Shown: one piece after another, positions 17,688-27,305 of the stretch | Layout: each line of letters begins with the position of its first letter | Position numbering within the stretch: the first letter of the stretch is position 1 | Source of the DNA: Thiomicrorhabdus sp. | GTDB lineage: Bacteria > Pseudomonadota > Gammaproteobacteria > Thiomicrospirales > Thiomicrospiraceae | Assembly (NCBI RefSeq): GCF_963662555.1 | Contig: NZ_OY759719.1 | Span: forward strand, 1,570,985 to 1,634,984 | DNA length: 64,000 nucleotides | Direction: 5' to 3' | Made by a program: the position numbers and the translations under genes | Notes under the pieces: generated by a model | What the model saw: the letters and a program-made list of their open reading frames with translations, nothing else | What the model was told of the DNA's origin: nothing | The model's database searches: none

Positions 17688-18212
17688 ATGAATAGAGCAA
17701 ATAGACCGAACACCGAGTATTGTGAATCTTTTAAAGCAATTGTTTCTTACCAACCAACATGGATGGTATTGGGAACAATGCCGAGCGTTGAATCCCTTAA
17801 TCAGAACTTTTACTATGCTCACCCAAGAAATCTTTTTTGGCCTATTATGCAAAGCATAACCAGTAAGTCAGTTGAAACCCAAGCCGATAAAGTGAATTTG
17901 ATAAAAACAACAGGCCTGGTGCTTTGGGATGTGTTAGCCAGTTGTGACAGGGTTGGTAGCTTGGACAGTGCGATTAAACAACCGGTTGCTAATGATTTTG
18001 AAACTCTATTTAAGCGTTTTACCAGCCTTAAAACTGTAGTGTTTAATGGTAAAAAAGCCCAACAACTTTTTAAACAGCACGTGATTAACAAGCAATCTAT
18101 TCCTTCGGATATTGAGTATCTTGTATTGCCATCAACCAGTCCTGCTAATGCCGCTATGTCAACTAAAGATAAACAGTTGTTTTGGCAAGAAAAACTATCT
18201 CATTTAGTATAA
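17688..18212 (+). CDS. hypoxanthine-DNA glycosylase-type base-excision enzyme (UDG superfamily)
   Basis: A 174-residue DNA glycosylase of the uracil-DNA-glycosylase fold, resembling the hypoxanthine/deoxyinosine-specific family. The motif VLGTMPSVESL, the segment FYYAHPRNLFWPIM and the C-terminal LPSTSPANAA are the active-site blocks. It should remove deaminated purines (hypoxanthine) from DNA in the cytoplasm. The gene is divergent from the GGDEF-EAL gene. A CAGGCCTGGT copy codes Thr-Gly-Leu-Val in the middle. Confidence 0.82.
   Translation: MNRANRPNTEYCESFKAIVSYQPTWMVLGTMPSVESLNQNFYYAHPRNLFWPIMQSITSKSVETQADKVNLIKTTGLVLWDVLASCDRVGSLDSAIKQPVANDFETLFKRFTSLKTVVFNGKKAQQLFKQHVINKQSIPSDIEYLVLPSTSPANAAMSTKDKQLFWQEKLSHLV
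17911..17920 (+). repeat. dispersed palindrome copy 4, inside coding sequence
   Basis: CAGGCCTGGT with an A on the left instead of C. Read as Gly-Leu-Val in the DNA glycosylase gene. Confidence 0.8.
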
Positions 18213-18312
18213 AATACCGCTCTTAATCAATTTAGCACTCAAATCTTTAAATTTGATAACCTAAATTTACAAATCTAATTTTTTCATCAACTTATTATTT
18301 TGGAGATTTGCC

Positions 18313-19854
18313 TTGGAAGCAGAAAATCAAAAAGTTGTATCTGAGCTGTTATCACCAGCCGGTACCTTTAAAAACATGGAATACGCCTTTGCCTATGGAG
18401 CAGATGCCGTTTATGCAGGTCAACCACGCTATAGCTTACGTGTAAGAAATAATGAGTTTGATGAAGAAAATTTAGCAAAAGGTATTGCTCGTGCCCACGA
18501 GTTAGGTAAGAAGTTTTATGTAGTGAGTAACATTGCCGCACATAACTCTAAAGTAAATACCTACATGAAAGACATTGAACCAGTCATAGCGATGAAGCCA
18601 GATGCCTTGATTATGTCTGACCCAGGTTTAATTGCCATGGTGCATGAAAAGTTTCCAGAACAAGAGATTCATTTATCGGTTCAGTCAAATGCAGTGAACT
18701 GGGCTACGGTTAAATTCTGGTATCAAAACGGCGTACGTCGTGTGGTATTGTCTCGTGAATTATCGATTGCAGAGATTCGTGAAATCCGTGAAAAAGTACC
18801 AGAGATGGAGCTTGAAGTGTTTGTTCATGGTGCTTTATGTATTGCCTATTCAGGTCGTTGTTTATTGTCTGGTTACATTAATAAACGTGATGCTAACCAA
18901 GGAACTTGCACTAATGCTTGTCGTTGGAACTACAACACCTATGAAGCGAAAGAAGATGTAACTGGTGATATTGTTGGTACACCACGCATTGAAGTGGCCA
19001 ATATCACAGACTTAACTGGTAGTACTGAGCGTGAAGCACCTGAAGTAACAAGCTATTCACCAGAAGCAACCGTCACGCAAGAACCTACATTGGGCATTGG
19101 TGAAACCACAGAAGTGGCCATGTTGCTTGAAGAAGAAGGGCGACCTGGCGAATTGATGCCTGCGTTTGAAGATGAACATGGTACTTATATCATGAACTCT
19201 AAAGACTTACGCGCCGTTGAACTGATTCCTGAATTGGTTGATATGGGGGTTCACTCACTTAAAATTGAAGGTCGTACCAAATCACATTATTATGTGGCGC
19301 GTACTGCCCAGGTATATCGTAAAGCGATTGATGATGCCCTTGAGGGTAAAGAGTTTGATCAAACCTTACTAACTGATTTAGAGAGTTTAGCAAGCCGTGG
19401 TTATACCGAAGGTTTCTTGCGTCGTCACGTGCATTCTGAATACCAAAACTATGAATATGGTGTCTCTAAATCAGAACGCCAACGTTTTGTAGGTGAAGTG
19501 ACAGGGGTGGTTGAACGTAATGGTAAATCATTCTTAGAAGTAGATGTTAAAAACAAATTCTGCGTAGGTGATTCAATTGAAATCATGAGTCCTGCAGGTA
19601 ATGTCTCTATGGTATTAGACCATATGCAAACACACCATGATGAAGTGGTTGATTGTGCTAAAGGTTCTGGTTGGTTGGTTAGAATTCCTAACCCATTCAA
19701 AGACTTGGATGAATCTGTACTTAAGTTTTGTTTAGTGATGCGTAATGAATCTTGGGGTGGAGATGTTAAGCGTGATTCGGCCGCTAAAAAAGTTAAAGAA
19801 GAGCAAGAAGCTAAAGATTTAATTAATCGCTCTGCGGCAAAGGCAAACGGATAA
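18313..19854 (+). CDS. trhP: U32-family tRNA hydroxylation protein TrhP (YegQ)
   Basis: A 513-residue member of the peptidase U32 family. The E. coli homologue YegQ/TrhP makes 5-hydroxyuridine at tRNA position 34 using prephenate. The family opening SELLSPAGTFKNMEYAFAYGADAVYAG and the cysteine set GRCLLSGYINKRDANQGTCTNACRW are visible. The start is TTG at 18313, with GGAG 7 nt upstream. An acidic insert lies about residues 225-275. The ferredoxin gene follows 4 nt after the stop, a pairing seen with yfhL in other bacteria. Confidence 0.9.
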   Translation: MEAENQKVVSELLSPAGTFKNMEYAFAYGADAVYAGQPRYSLRVRNNEFDEENLAKGIARAHELGKKFYVVSNIAAHNSKVNTYMKDIEPVIAMKPDALIMSDPGLIAMVHEKFPEQEIHLSVQSNAVNWATVKFWYQNGVRRVVLSRELSIAEIREIREKVPEMELEVFVHGALCIAYSGRCLLSGYINKRDANQGTCTNACRWNYNTYEAKEDVTGDIVGTPRIEVANITDLTGSTEREAPEVTSYSPEATVTQEPTLGIGETTEVAMLLEEEGRPGELMPAFEDEHGTYIMNSKDLRAVELIPELVDMGVHSLKIEGRTKSHYYVARTAQVYRKAIDDALEGKEFDQTLLTDLESLASRGYTEGFLRRHVHSEYQNYEYGVSKSERQRFVGEVTGVVERNGKSFLEVDVKNKFCVGDSIEIMSPAGNVSMVLDHMQTHHDEVVDCAKGSGWLVRIPNPFKDLDESVLKFCLVMRNESWGGDVKRDSAAKKVKEEQEAKDLINRSAAKANG

Positions 19855-19858
19855 TTTC

Positions 19859-20116
19859 ATGGCGTTAAAGATTCTTAAAGGCTGTATTAATTGCGATATG
19901 TGTGAGCCTGAATGCCCAAATAAAGCAATTTATATGGGTGAGAAAATCTATGAAATCAACCCTGATTTATGCACTGAATGCGTTGGGTTTTATGATAACC
20001 CAACCTGTATTAGTGTATGTCCTTTGGATGTCATTATTACCGATCCAGATAGAGTTGAAGATCACGATACGCTTTATGAGAAGTTCACTGAACTTGTTAA
20101 AAGCGATAAAATTTAA
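19859..20116 (+). CDS. YfhL-type 2[4Fe-4S] ferredoxin
   Basis: An 85-residue ferredoxin. Cluster ligands are visible in CINCDMCEPECP and in CTECVGFYDNPTCISVCP; the insert between the second and third cysteine of the latter group is typical of YfhL/FdxA-like ferredoxins. In E. coli YfhL supports the TrhP-dependent tRNA hydroxylation, which fits the position 4 nt after trhP. It may therefore be dedicated to that reaction. Confidence 0.88.
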   Translation: MALKILKGCINCDMCEPECPNKAIYMGEKIYEINPDLCTECVGFYDNPTCISVCPLDVIITDPDRVEDHDTLYEKFTELVKSDKI

Positions 20117-20130
20117 AAAATGTCTAAATC

Positions 20131-20160
20131 AAATGCCACATTTAATGTGGCATTTTTTTG
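20131..20160 (+). terminator. terminator after the trhP-ferredoxin operon
   Basis: The 11-bp stem AAATGCCACAT / ATGTGGCATTT with a 3-nt loop is followed by TTTT. Confidence 0.95.
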
Positions 20161-20273
20161 TCTAAAATTAGGCTGACTATTTTAAATATGCGGCAAGGTT
20201 TACCTGAATCTGCATAACGGTTAAGATGTTTTAAAAATTACTACTTGAAAGTGTGTAAATACAAGGAATTGCC

Positions 20274-20939
20274 ATGACACCTAAATTAGAGCTCATTAGT
20301 TTTAAGCTATGTCCATTTGTTCAAAGAGCCGTGATTGTTTTAAAGCAAAAAAATATTGATTTCGATATTACCTATATTGACTTAAATAATCCCCCAGAAT
20401 GGTTTAAAGAGGTTTCTCCTTTAGGGCAGGTTCCGGTTTTAAAAGTGGGTGATGAGGTACTATTTGAGTCTTCTGTAATTCAAGAATATGTAGATGAAAT
20501 CACACCGCCTTCATTGCAACCCAATGACCCATTAATTAAAGCCAAAAACCGTGCTTGGATTAGTTTTGGTGGCGATATTTTAATGGCAATGCACTCAATG
20601 GTTACCCATAAAGACGAGGCGATTTCAAATGAAAAACGCAGTGTGGTTTTACAAAAACTGCAACAACTCGAAGCGGTGCATTCTGGTGGCTCTTATTTTA
20701 ACGGTGAAGAGTTTAATATGATTGATGCGGCTTATGCTCCCATGTTTATGCGTATCGACTTTATTAAAAACCTTACGGGTGTCGATGTATTAGCTGAAAC
20801 ACCAAAGCTTGCTAATTGGTCAAAAAAATTATTGGCTATGGAGAGTGTTAAAGAGTCTGTAGTGCCTGAATTACCGGTAATGTATAAAGGCATGATGAAA
20901 CATATGGATGGTTATCTAGCCACGCTTTTAAAAGAATAA
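20274..20939 (+). CDS. glutathione S-transferase-family protein
   Basis: A 221-residue cytoplasmic protein. The N-terminal thioredoxin-fold domain has the catalytic-site-like CPFVQRA and the glutathione-binding GQVPVLKVGDEVLFESSVI. An all-helical C-terminal domain follows (about residues 90-215). The substrate is unknown; the Cys at position 13 suggests an omega-like or SspA-like type. The next gene starts 19 nt downstream, so they may share a transcript. Confidence 0.85.
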   Translation: MTPKLELISFKLCPFVQRAVIVLKQKNIDFDITYIDLNNPPEWFKEVSPLGQVPVLKVGDEVLFESSVIQEYVDEITPPSLQPNDPLIKAKNRAWISFGGDILMAMHSMVTHKDEAISNEKRSVVLQKLQQLEAVHSGGSYFNGEEFNMIDAAYAPMFMRIDFIKNLTGVDVLAETPKLANWSKKLLAMESVKESVVPELPVMYKGMMKHMDGYLATLLKE

Positions 20940-20958
20940 AATACACTCTTAAAAAGAC

Positions 20959-21873
20959 ATGCAGATGATCAAATTATCACTAACTCACTTAATTAAATAT
21001 CCTCTGCTGTCTTTTTCTCTAACCTCTGTTTTACTCACTTCTCCTATACAAACTTGTTTTGCAGAAGATTCATTGCATAACCAAGTTTCTAACCAAGCTT
21101 TTTCAAATTTATTTGTGAGTCATTCGTCTTTTTTAAAAGATGAATCGGCCTGGATTGGTCAGCGTATTTATCAAAACGAATGTGCAGCAAATCCAAAATA
21201 TTTAACCTATTGGGGCAAGGGTGAGGATTTTCCATCATTGGGTATAGGCCATTTTATTTGGTACCCAGGCCAGGTAAAACAGACATTTCAAGAAACCTTC
21301 CCTCAAATGGTCGCTTTTGTTTCTCAATACAAAACGCCGCCTGTTTGGTTAACGCAATTAAAACCGTTTAAAGCTCCATGGCAAACTAAGGATGAGTTTT
21401 ATCAGGCCTGGTCAAATAAGCCAATGCAGGAGTTAAGAACTTGGTTATTAGAAACCCAACCTTATCAAGCAGAGTTTATTATTCAGCAATCTCAACTTAG
21501 GCTGTCCAAAGCACTTGAACAAATGACGGGTAGCAAAGCTAAAAACGCTAAGGATTATCAGCAAATGTTGAATAAGTTATTTGCTTTTAAAGAAGGGCGG
21601 TTTGCTGTGATTGATTACATTAACTTTAAAGGCGTGGGTAATGCTTCAGAACAATATCAAGGTGAGCAATGGGGGCTGTTTTCTGTTTTATCAGACATGC
21701 TACTTCAACCTAATATTTTAAATGAGGACTCAACGGTTTTGTTACAACAGTTTGTAAAGTCTGCTAAAACTCGTTTGAGTTTAAGGGTGAAACTTGCTCC
21801 AATACAGAGAGATGAACAACGCTGGTTAAGGGGTTGGTTTACACGTTTAGATGGGTATTTGTTAACTGATTAG
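20959..21873 (+). CDS. exported protein with lysozyme-like motifs, unknown family
   Basis: A 304-residue protein with an N-terminal signal segment (about residues 10-35, ending CFAED). The block IYQNECAANPKYLTYWGKGEDFPSLGIGHF (written here only as a description of about residues 72-101) places a Glu roughly 25 residues before a Ser-x-Gly-Ile-Gly-His, the order of the catalytic Glu and the TIGYGH block in phage-type lysozymes. A later FKGVGN resembles the NFKG-type structural segment of such enzymes. A periplasmic muralytic role is therefore possible but inferred. Two candidate starts (20959 and 20965) cannot be separated. One dispersed-palindrome copy lies inside, coding Gln-Ala-Trp. Confidence 0.55.
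   Translation: MQMIKLSLTHLIKYPLLSFSLTSVLLTSPIQTCFAEDSLHNQVSNQAFSNLFVSHSSFLKDESAWIGQRIYQNECAANPKYLTYWGKGEDFPSLGIGHFIWYPGQVKQTFQETFPQMVAFVSQYKTPPVWLTQLKPFKAPWQTKDEFYQAWSNKPMQELRTWLLETQPYQAEFIIQQSQLRLSKALEQMTGSKAKNAKDYQQMLNKLFAFKEGRFAVIDYINFKGVGNASEQYQGEQWGLFSVLSDMLLQPNILNEDSTVLLQQFVKSAKTRLSLRVKLAPIQRDEQRWLRGWFTRLDGYLLTD
21403..21412 (+). repeat. dispersed palindrome copy 5, inside coding sequence
   Basis: CAGGCCTGGT with a degenerate left flank, read as Gln-Ala-Trp. A broken relative (CCCAGGCCAGGTAAAA) lies 130 bp upstream at 21264-21279. Confidence 0.8.
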
Positions 21874-21933
21874 CTTATTTAGTTTGAATGGATTATTCAT
21901 TAAAGTATTTGGAGAAATAAGAGGTTACAAACA

Positions 21934-21966
21934 AAAATGCCCTTGAAATAGAACAAGGGCATTTTA
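21934..21966. terminator. bidirectional terminator between the lysozyme-like gene and the chemoreceptor
   Basis: The perfect 12-bp stem AAAATGCCCTTG / CAAGGGCATTTT (21934-21945 and 21954-21965) has an 8-nt loop and A/T runs on both sides, suiting two convergent genes. Confidence 0.92.
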
Positions 21967-22037
21967 TTATTTAACTTAATTAAATGGGTTTAATCTTTAA
22001 GTGAGTAAACAATCATAGATTTTAAACTCTCTTCTTT

Positions 22038-24626
22038 TTAAAATTCTGCCCATTCATCACTATTGCCTTTTGGTGAGTCATGTTCTTTCGACTTAGAGTC
22101 CATAGGGCTCTTTATAGCTGATTTAGCCGTATCTACTTTAGTTGCTTTAACTTCTGGTAACTTAGGTTGTGATTTTGGCTTATTAGCTTCAATAGAAGTT
22201 GGAGTATGTTTTACTGACTTCACTTCTTCAGAGCCATAATCTCTAGCTGGTTTAACCATGTTACTTGCCGTTAAGTTTGTTTTGAAGAAAGACATGTTTT
22301 TATTTAAATCACTTGCCTGCTGACGCATATTGTTGGCTGACATAGTCGTTTTATCAACCAAACTTGCATTAGCCTGGGTGGCAGAATCGATATCACTAAT
22401 TGCCTGGTGAACCTGAGAAACACCTTCTGCTTGCTCTTGTGATGCACTGTTAATTTGGTGAATCATTTCTGCAACATCATTAATTGATTGTGTAATCTCA
22501 CGAATAACATCACCGGATTCACTGGCAAGTTTAGTTCCTTGGCCAATTCTCTGAACACTAGAATCAATTAAGGTTTTAATATCTTTAGCCGCATCAGCTG
22601 ATTTTTGAGCTAGGGCACGTACTTCTCCTGCAACCACAGCAAATCCTCTACCGTGTTCACCTGCACGAGCTGCCTCAACCGCTGCGTTTAACGCCAATAA
22701 GTTGGTTTGGAAAGCAATACTGTCAATTAAGGTAACAATATCTGCAATTTCGTTACTTGAAGCTTGAATACTGTTCATGGCTTCAATGGTGCGATTCATA
22801 ACCTCACTCGCTTGTTCAGATTCGGTTTGTACTTTTTCAACAACTTCTGAAGCTTGTAAGGCATTTTCTGTATTGTTTTGAACCGCGGCATTCATCTCTT
22901 CCATAGTGGCCGAAGTCTCTTCAATAGCCGCTGCTTGCTGTTGAACTTTTTCACTTAGAACAGTGGCATCTTGAGATAGGCTGTTGGCTTCATTATTAAC
23001 CACAACACCTGATTGCACGGCTTCAGAAACTATGCCAGATAGTCTATTAATAGATTGGTTTGTGGCATCTTTAAGTAACAGTAAGTCACCTTGATACTGA
23101 TTAACAATGGTTTGAGTTAAATCACCAGAGCTTAATGCTGTTACAACCTGTGAAATATCTTTAATGGCCGAATTTAAACTCTGCAAGGACTCATTAATAT
23201 GGGTTTTAAGAATATTTAAATCACCATTAGCCTCAATTTGGACTTGGGCATCAAACTTACCTTGTTGCATTTCCATCATTACATGATTGATTTCAGAAAT
23301 AACCAAGTTAGTTTCACTAAAGGCTTGTTGGGCATTTTCAAGCATGGCTTTGTAACTACCTTTTGAATTACCCACATTAATCTGTGTATTGTAGTTTCCT
23401 TCTTTCATGGCAAGCATCGCCTCTGAAAGATGGTTCATTACCGATGAAATAGCTTCTGTACTTGAATTAATACCTGTTTTTAAGGCGTCTAAATCACCAT
23501 TATAGCTACCAGTAATACGATGAGTGAAATCACCTTGCGAGATTGCGTGCACGGTTTGGTTGGCATCTTTTAACGCTAGACTAATTTGATCCAAAAGTTT
23601 ATTGATTGCTTCAGACGTTTTACCAACTTCATCATTTGATGAAACCGTATTTCTGATGCTGAAATCACCCGATTGTAGTACATTTGCAGTTGTTTCTTGT
23701 ACCGCTTTAAGAGGGTTAATAACTAAGCGGCTAACAATCATAATAATACTTACAGTGAGTAATAAGATGGCAAGAATAATTCCAGCTAAAGAAATTTGTG
23801 CTGATGTAATGGCTGCATTAATAGGTGCGTCATATTTTGCTTTATCGATAATAAATAAATTACGTCCAAAAACCTCTCCAGCTGCATCTAAAGCAGGGAT
23901 GTCAATAATCATCTCATTGCCAGCGGCATAGACAGAATTATGTTTGCCATCTACAGGTTTAAAGGATTTTTTAGCGAAATCAACAACCTCTTTAGGAAAC
24001 CATTTATTATTTGCTAAGATGTATTTTTTAGAGAATGACGTATTGTTATCGATAACAGGCATATCACCGTAACGTTTTTTAATATAGTCTTTATCCACTA
24101 ACATGACCCATTTGCCTTCATGGTCTTTTTCAAATGCTTTACGCACTGAAGCCAGTCCTTGAATCATGGCAATCATTCCGTAAAACTCACCATCATGAAT
24201 CACAGGTGAAATAGCTATAACAGAAACACCTCTCGCACCAATGCCTAGAGAACCGTATGCTTGCTTTTCTTTCATTACATCTCTAATAATTGGGTTGTTA
24301 GTGAGGTTTTGTCCATAACTATTTGCATCCCAAGATTTAACCAAAGCTCTACCATCAGCGGTAATTATCTGTGTTTGAATATTTTTGTAACCTGTTTGGT
24401 TTTTAAACTGATTACGTATGTTTGTAACAACCGGAATAATGTTCGCTCGTTCTTCAACCTCAAGGGCATCTACAAAACCTTTTTCTATTGATAATGCGGT
24501 TGATCCTAAAATTCCGGCTTGAACTTTTAGATTAATTTGAGCATTTATGTAGCCGGTCATTTGACTAATAACCCGTTGCTCTTCTTTCTTTTTGATTGGA
24601 ACAATAGAGGTGTTGTAAATCACCAC
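22038..24626 (-). CDS. methyl-accepting chemotaxis protein; likely N-terminal frameshift
   Basis: An 862-residue open frame encoding a chemoreceptor. A large periplasmic sensor domain (about residues 20-265) is followed by a membrane segment (270-300), several HAMP-like repeats (300-540) and the signalling domain with [20 protein letters not shown]. It ends DEWAEF, like the xWxxF tether that docks the CheR methyltransferase. This open frame starts at a GTG inside the first membrane segment. The natural start appears to be ATG at 24706 (AGG 10 nt upstream), which is in another frame; adding one A to the A5 run at 24682-24686 would join them. Sequencing error, phase variation and a real lesion are all possible. 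Confidence 0.85.
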   Translation of the reverse strand: MVIYNTSIVPIKKKEEQRVISQMTGYINAQINLKVQAGILGSTALSIEKGFVDALEVEERANIIPVVTNIRNQFKNQTGYKNIQTQIITADGRALVKSWDANSYGQNLTNNPIIRDVMKEKQAYGSLGIGARGVSVIAISPVIHDGEFYGMIAMIQGLASVRKAFEKDHEGKWVMLVDKDYIKKRYGDMPVIDNNTSFSKKYILANNKWFPKEVVDFAKKSFKPVDGKHNSVYAAGNEMIIDIPALDAAGEVFGRNLFIIDKAKYDAPINAAITSAQISLAGIILAILLLTVSIIMIVSRLVINPLKAVQETTANVLQSGDFSIRNTVSSNDEVGKTSEAINKLLDQISLALKDANQTVHAISQGDFTHRITGSYNGDLDALKTGINSSTEAISSVMNHLSEAMLAMKEGNYNTQINVGNSKGSYKAMLENAQQAFSETNLVISEINHVMMEMQQGKFDAQVQIEANGDLNILKTHINESLQSLNSAIKDISQVVTALSSGDLTQTIVNQYQGDLLLLKDATNQSINRLSGIVSEAVQSGVVVNNEANSLSQDATVLSEKVQQQAAAIEETSATMEEMNAAVQNNTENALQASEVVEKVQTESEQASEVMNRTIEAMNSIQASSNEIADIVTLIDSIAFQTNLLALNAAVEAARAGEHGRGFAVVAGEVRALAQKSADAAKDIKTLIDSSVQRIGQGTKLASESGDVIREITQSINDVAEMIHQINSASQEQAEGVSQVHQAISDIDSATQANASLVDKTTMSANNMRQQASDLNKNMSFFKTNLTASNMVKPARDYGSEEVKSVKHTPTSIEANKPKSQPKLPEVKATKVDTAKSAIKSPMDSKSKEHDSPKGNSDEWAEF

Positions 24627-24860
24627 TCCTAAAATAATAGACGCTATAACTCCAATAGATAGGAGAAAACGAGAACCTTTGTTTTTAATGAGTAGTTATT
24701 AAGCATGGCTTCTGACCTTTAAAATCATGAGTGTAGTTTTGTGCAATTTCGGTTGTGTTAAATAGGTATCACTATAAAATGACAAAGAATTATTTTAATT
24801 TGGCATTTTGTTCATTTGGTAGCAAGCACAGTTGATGCCAATCACTCAAAGGAAGCAGGC

Positions 24861-25760
24861 GTGAGCCATATAAAAACGGTATTTTTATCAACAAGACCTA
24901 GTTTTTTAATATTAAGCCTGTCTATAGTAACACTTGCAGCCTCCATCGCACATTTTGAAGGAGCTGTTTGGCACTGGTCATTATTTTTAATAACCTTGTT
25001 AGCAGCCGTTTTATCGCATGCTGCAGTGAATTTATTAAATGAATATCAAGATAATCTCTCAGGTCTTGACTTTATTACCCATAAAACCCCTTTTAGTGGT
25101 GGCAGTGGCTCTTTACAACAAAATCCTCAGGCGGCAAAAAGCGTATTGAATACCTTTAAATTTATAATGGTTATTTTATTTGTCGTGGGTTTGTATATTG
25201 TTTATGCCATTGGTTGGCAAATATTACCGTTAGGAATTTTAGGTATAGTACTGGTTATATTTTATACAAATACGATTACCCAATATCCTTGGCTATGTTT
25301 GATTTCTCCAGGCCTGGCATTTGGGCCAATAATGCTATTGGGTTGTTATTTTGTTTTTTCCGGTCACTTTTCATTGTTGGCGTTAGCGTTATCTATGGTT
25401 CCATTCTTTTTAGTGAATAATTTGCTTTTACTTAACCAAGTTCCAGATTTACAGGCAGACAAGAAAGTAGGACGTTTTAATATACTGATGAAAGTTGGTG
25501 TAAAGCAATCAATGTATATTTTTAGCTTATTTGAATTACTGGCATTATTTACCCTGATTTTATCTATGATTTACTTTGACCTGCCAGATACTCTATTGCT
25601 TGGAGGGATTGGTTTTATTTTAGCTTTACCCATGATTATAATTGCTTTAACACACTATCAACAGCTCGATAAACTTATGCCAGCCTTAACAATGAATGTC
25701 ATAATAAATCTGTTAACACCTATGCTTATTGCAGTAGGTTTATGGCTAGCTAAAACGTAA
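24861..25760 (+). CDS. UbiA-family prenyltransferase (MenA-like)
   Basis: A 299-residue membrane prenyltransferase with about eight hydrophobic segments. The first aspartate-rich motif is seen as NLLNEYQDNLSGLD and the second as NQVPDLQADKKVGR, the diphosphate-binding sites of the superfamily. The spacing and the N-E-Y-x-D form resemble 1,4-dihydroxy-2-naphthoate prenyltransferases, but no other menaquinone gene is nearby, so the substrate is open. The start is placed at GTG 24861, with AAGGAAG upstream, rather than TTG 24816. A CCAGGCCTGG copy lies inside. Confidence 0.75.
   Translation: MSHIKTVFLSTRPSFLILSLSIVTLAASIAHFEGAVWHWSLFLITLLAAVLSHAAVNLLNEYQDNLSGLDFITHKTPFSGGSGSLQQNPQAAKSVLNTFKFIMVILFVVGLYIVYAIGWQILPLGILGIVLVIFYTNTITQYPWLCLISPGLAFGPIMLLGCYFVFSGHFSLLALALSMVPFFLVNNLLLLNQVPDLQADKKVGRFNILMKVGVKQSMYIFSLFELLALFTLILSMIYFDLPDTLLLGGIGFILALPMIIIALTHYQQLDKLMPALTMNVIINLLTPMLIAVGLWLAKT
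25308..25317 (+). repeat. dispersed palindrome copy 6 (CCAGGCCTGG), inside coding sequence
   Basis: A symmetric 10-bp form with the outer T/A pair lost. Read as Pro-Gly-Leu-Ala in the prenyltransferase gene. Confidence 0.75.
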
Positions 25761-25841
25761 AAAATTGAAATAATCTTGCTCAACTTAAATGACTAAAGTT
25801 GGTTAAGATATTGCAAACTTCATCATTATTAGGATAAAAAA

Positions 25842-26735
25842 ATGCACTATAAAACATTATTGGATTTTGTTGGAAACACACCACTTGTTAAATTACAGCG
25901 AATTGTTAATAACTCTACCAATAGTGTTGTATTAGCTAAACTTGAAGGAAATAACCCCGCCGGTTCTGTAAAAGATCGACCTGCTGTCAATATGATTAAA
26001 CAGGCTGAGTTAAGAGGCGATATTGCTCCTGGTGATACTTTAATAGAAGCGACTAGCGGCAATACAGGTATTGCATTGGCAATGGCCGCGGCAATGATGG
26101 GTTATAAAATGAAATTAATCATGCCAAATAATATGAGTATGGAGCGAAAAGCCTCTATGGCAGCATACGGTGCTCAATTAATTGAGGTGACTAAAGAAGA
26201 AGGCATGGAAGGTGCACGTGATTTAGCCGATAGAATGGCCGCTAATGGCGAGGGAGTTGTATTAGACCAATTTTCAAACCCAGATAACCCGTTGGCACAT
26301 TATCATTCAACAGGCCCTGAGATTTGGCATGATACTGAAGGTAAAGTAACTCACTTTGTGAGTGCCATGGGAACCACAGGAACCATTATGGGAACATCAA
26401 TGTACTTAAAAGAGCAAAGCTCTAATGTGCAAATTGTGGGAGTACAACCAGAAGATGGTGCAGCGATTCCAGGGATTAGACGTTGGCCAGCTGAATATAT
26501 GCCTAAAATTTATGAATCGACCCGTGTTGACCGTATTATTGATATGTCTCAAACCTTAGCCGAAAACACTATGCGTGAACTAGCAATAAAAGAAGGGATT
26601 TTTGGCGGTGTATCATCTGGCGGGGCTTTGGCGGCCGCATTACAGGTTGCTAATGAAGTTGAAAATGCGGTAATCGTCACAATTGTGTGCGATCGTGGCG
26701 ACCGCTATCTCTCTACAGGTGTGTATAATTCCTAA
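25842..26735 (+). CDS. cysM: cysteine synthase B (O-acetylserine sulfhydrylase)
   Basis: A 297-residue pyridoxal-phosphate enzyme making L-cysteine from O-acetylserine and sulfide or thiosulfate. The PLP-lysine motif GNNPAGSVKDRPA is at about residues 34-46, and the substrate loop EATSGNTGIALA follows. The length and the CDRGDRYLSTGVY ending are typical of CysM rather than CysK. A thiosulfate-using synthase would suit a sulfur oxidiser. The CYTH gene follows by 72 nt. Confidence 0.92.
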   Translation: MHYKTLLDFVGNTPLVKLQRIVNNSTNSVVLAKLEGNNPAGSVKDRPAVNMIKQAELRGDIAPGDTLIEATSGNTGIALAMAAAMMGYKMKLIMPNNMSMERKASMAAYGAQLIEVTKEEGMEGARDLADRMAANGEGVVLDQFSNPDNPLAHYHSTGPEIWHDTEGKVTHFVSAMGTTGTIMGTSMYLKEQSSNVQIVGVQPEDGAAIPGIRRWPAEYMPKIYESTRVDRIIDMSQTLAENTMRELAIKEGIFGGVSSGGALAAALQVANEVENAVIVTIVCDRGDRYLSTGVYNS

Positions 26736-26807
26736 GATAAGTATTCTGATTCACTTAAAATACTCGGTTAAATTAATATTTCAAAACATAGCTAGGAAAT
26801 CCGTTAC

Positions 26808-27305
26808 ATGGCAAGAGAAATAGAACGTAAGTTCTTAATGAAAAATCAAGATTGGAAAGCATTGGCCTATAAAAAGACGCATTTTGCTCAAGGCTATCTA
26901 AATGATATCGCCGACACTTCTGGTAAAAGCTCTGTTAGAGTCAGACTTGAAGGTGATAAAGCCAATATGAATATTAAAAGCCTAGAGATTGGTTTAAGCC
27001 GTGATGAATATGAATATGATATTCCTTACTCTGATGCAGAAAAAATGTTGGCAACACTTGCTGTTGGGCCAGTTATTGAGAAATACCGCCATTTAGTAAA
27101 GGTTGATAACCATATTTGGGAAATTGACGAGTTTTTAGGTGATAATGCAGGCCTGGTAATTGGTGAAGTTGAGATGGAATCTGAAGCAGACCGAGTAACT
27201 ATTCCAGAATGGGCGGGCAGAGAAGTGACAGAAGAGGTACGTTTTTACAACATTAGTTTAAGCAAACGACCTTTTAATGATTGGAGCGAAGATGAAAAAC
27301 AGTAA
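26808..27305 (+). CDS. CYTH-domain protein (triphosphate tunnel metalloenzyme)
   Basis: A 165-residue single-domain protein. The signature ExExK appears as EIERKF at residues 4-9. The alternating charged strands (SVRVRLEGDKANMNIKS, EYEYDIPYSD, WEIDEFLG) fit the tunnel fold that hydrolyses inorganic tripolyphosphate or similar substrates. Its last 14 nt overlap the start region of tolC, so translation may be coupled. One dispersed-palindrome copy codes Ala-Gly-Leu-Val. Confidence 0.88.
   Translation: MAREIERKFLMKNQDWKALAYKKTHFAQGYLNDIADTSGKSSVRVRLEGDKANMNIKSLEIGLSRDEYEYDIPYSDAEKMLATLAVGPVIEKYRHLVKVDNHIWEIDEFLGDNAGLVIGEVEMESEADRVTIPEWAGREVTEEVRFYNISLSKRPFNDWSEDEKQ
27148..27157 (+). repeat. dispersed palindrome copy 7, inside coding sequence
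   Basis: CAGGCCTGGT followed by AAT; the left flank is G. Read as Gly-Leu-Val in the CYTH gene. Confidence 0.8.

Noticed and set aside
21264..21279. CCCAGGCCAGGTAAAA as a copy of the iterated palindrome
   Set aside because: The central CAGGCCTG is broken (CAGGCCAG). It may be a decayed copy but was not counted.
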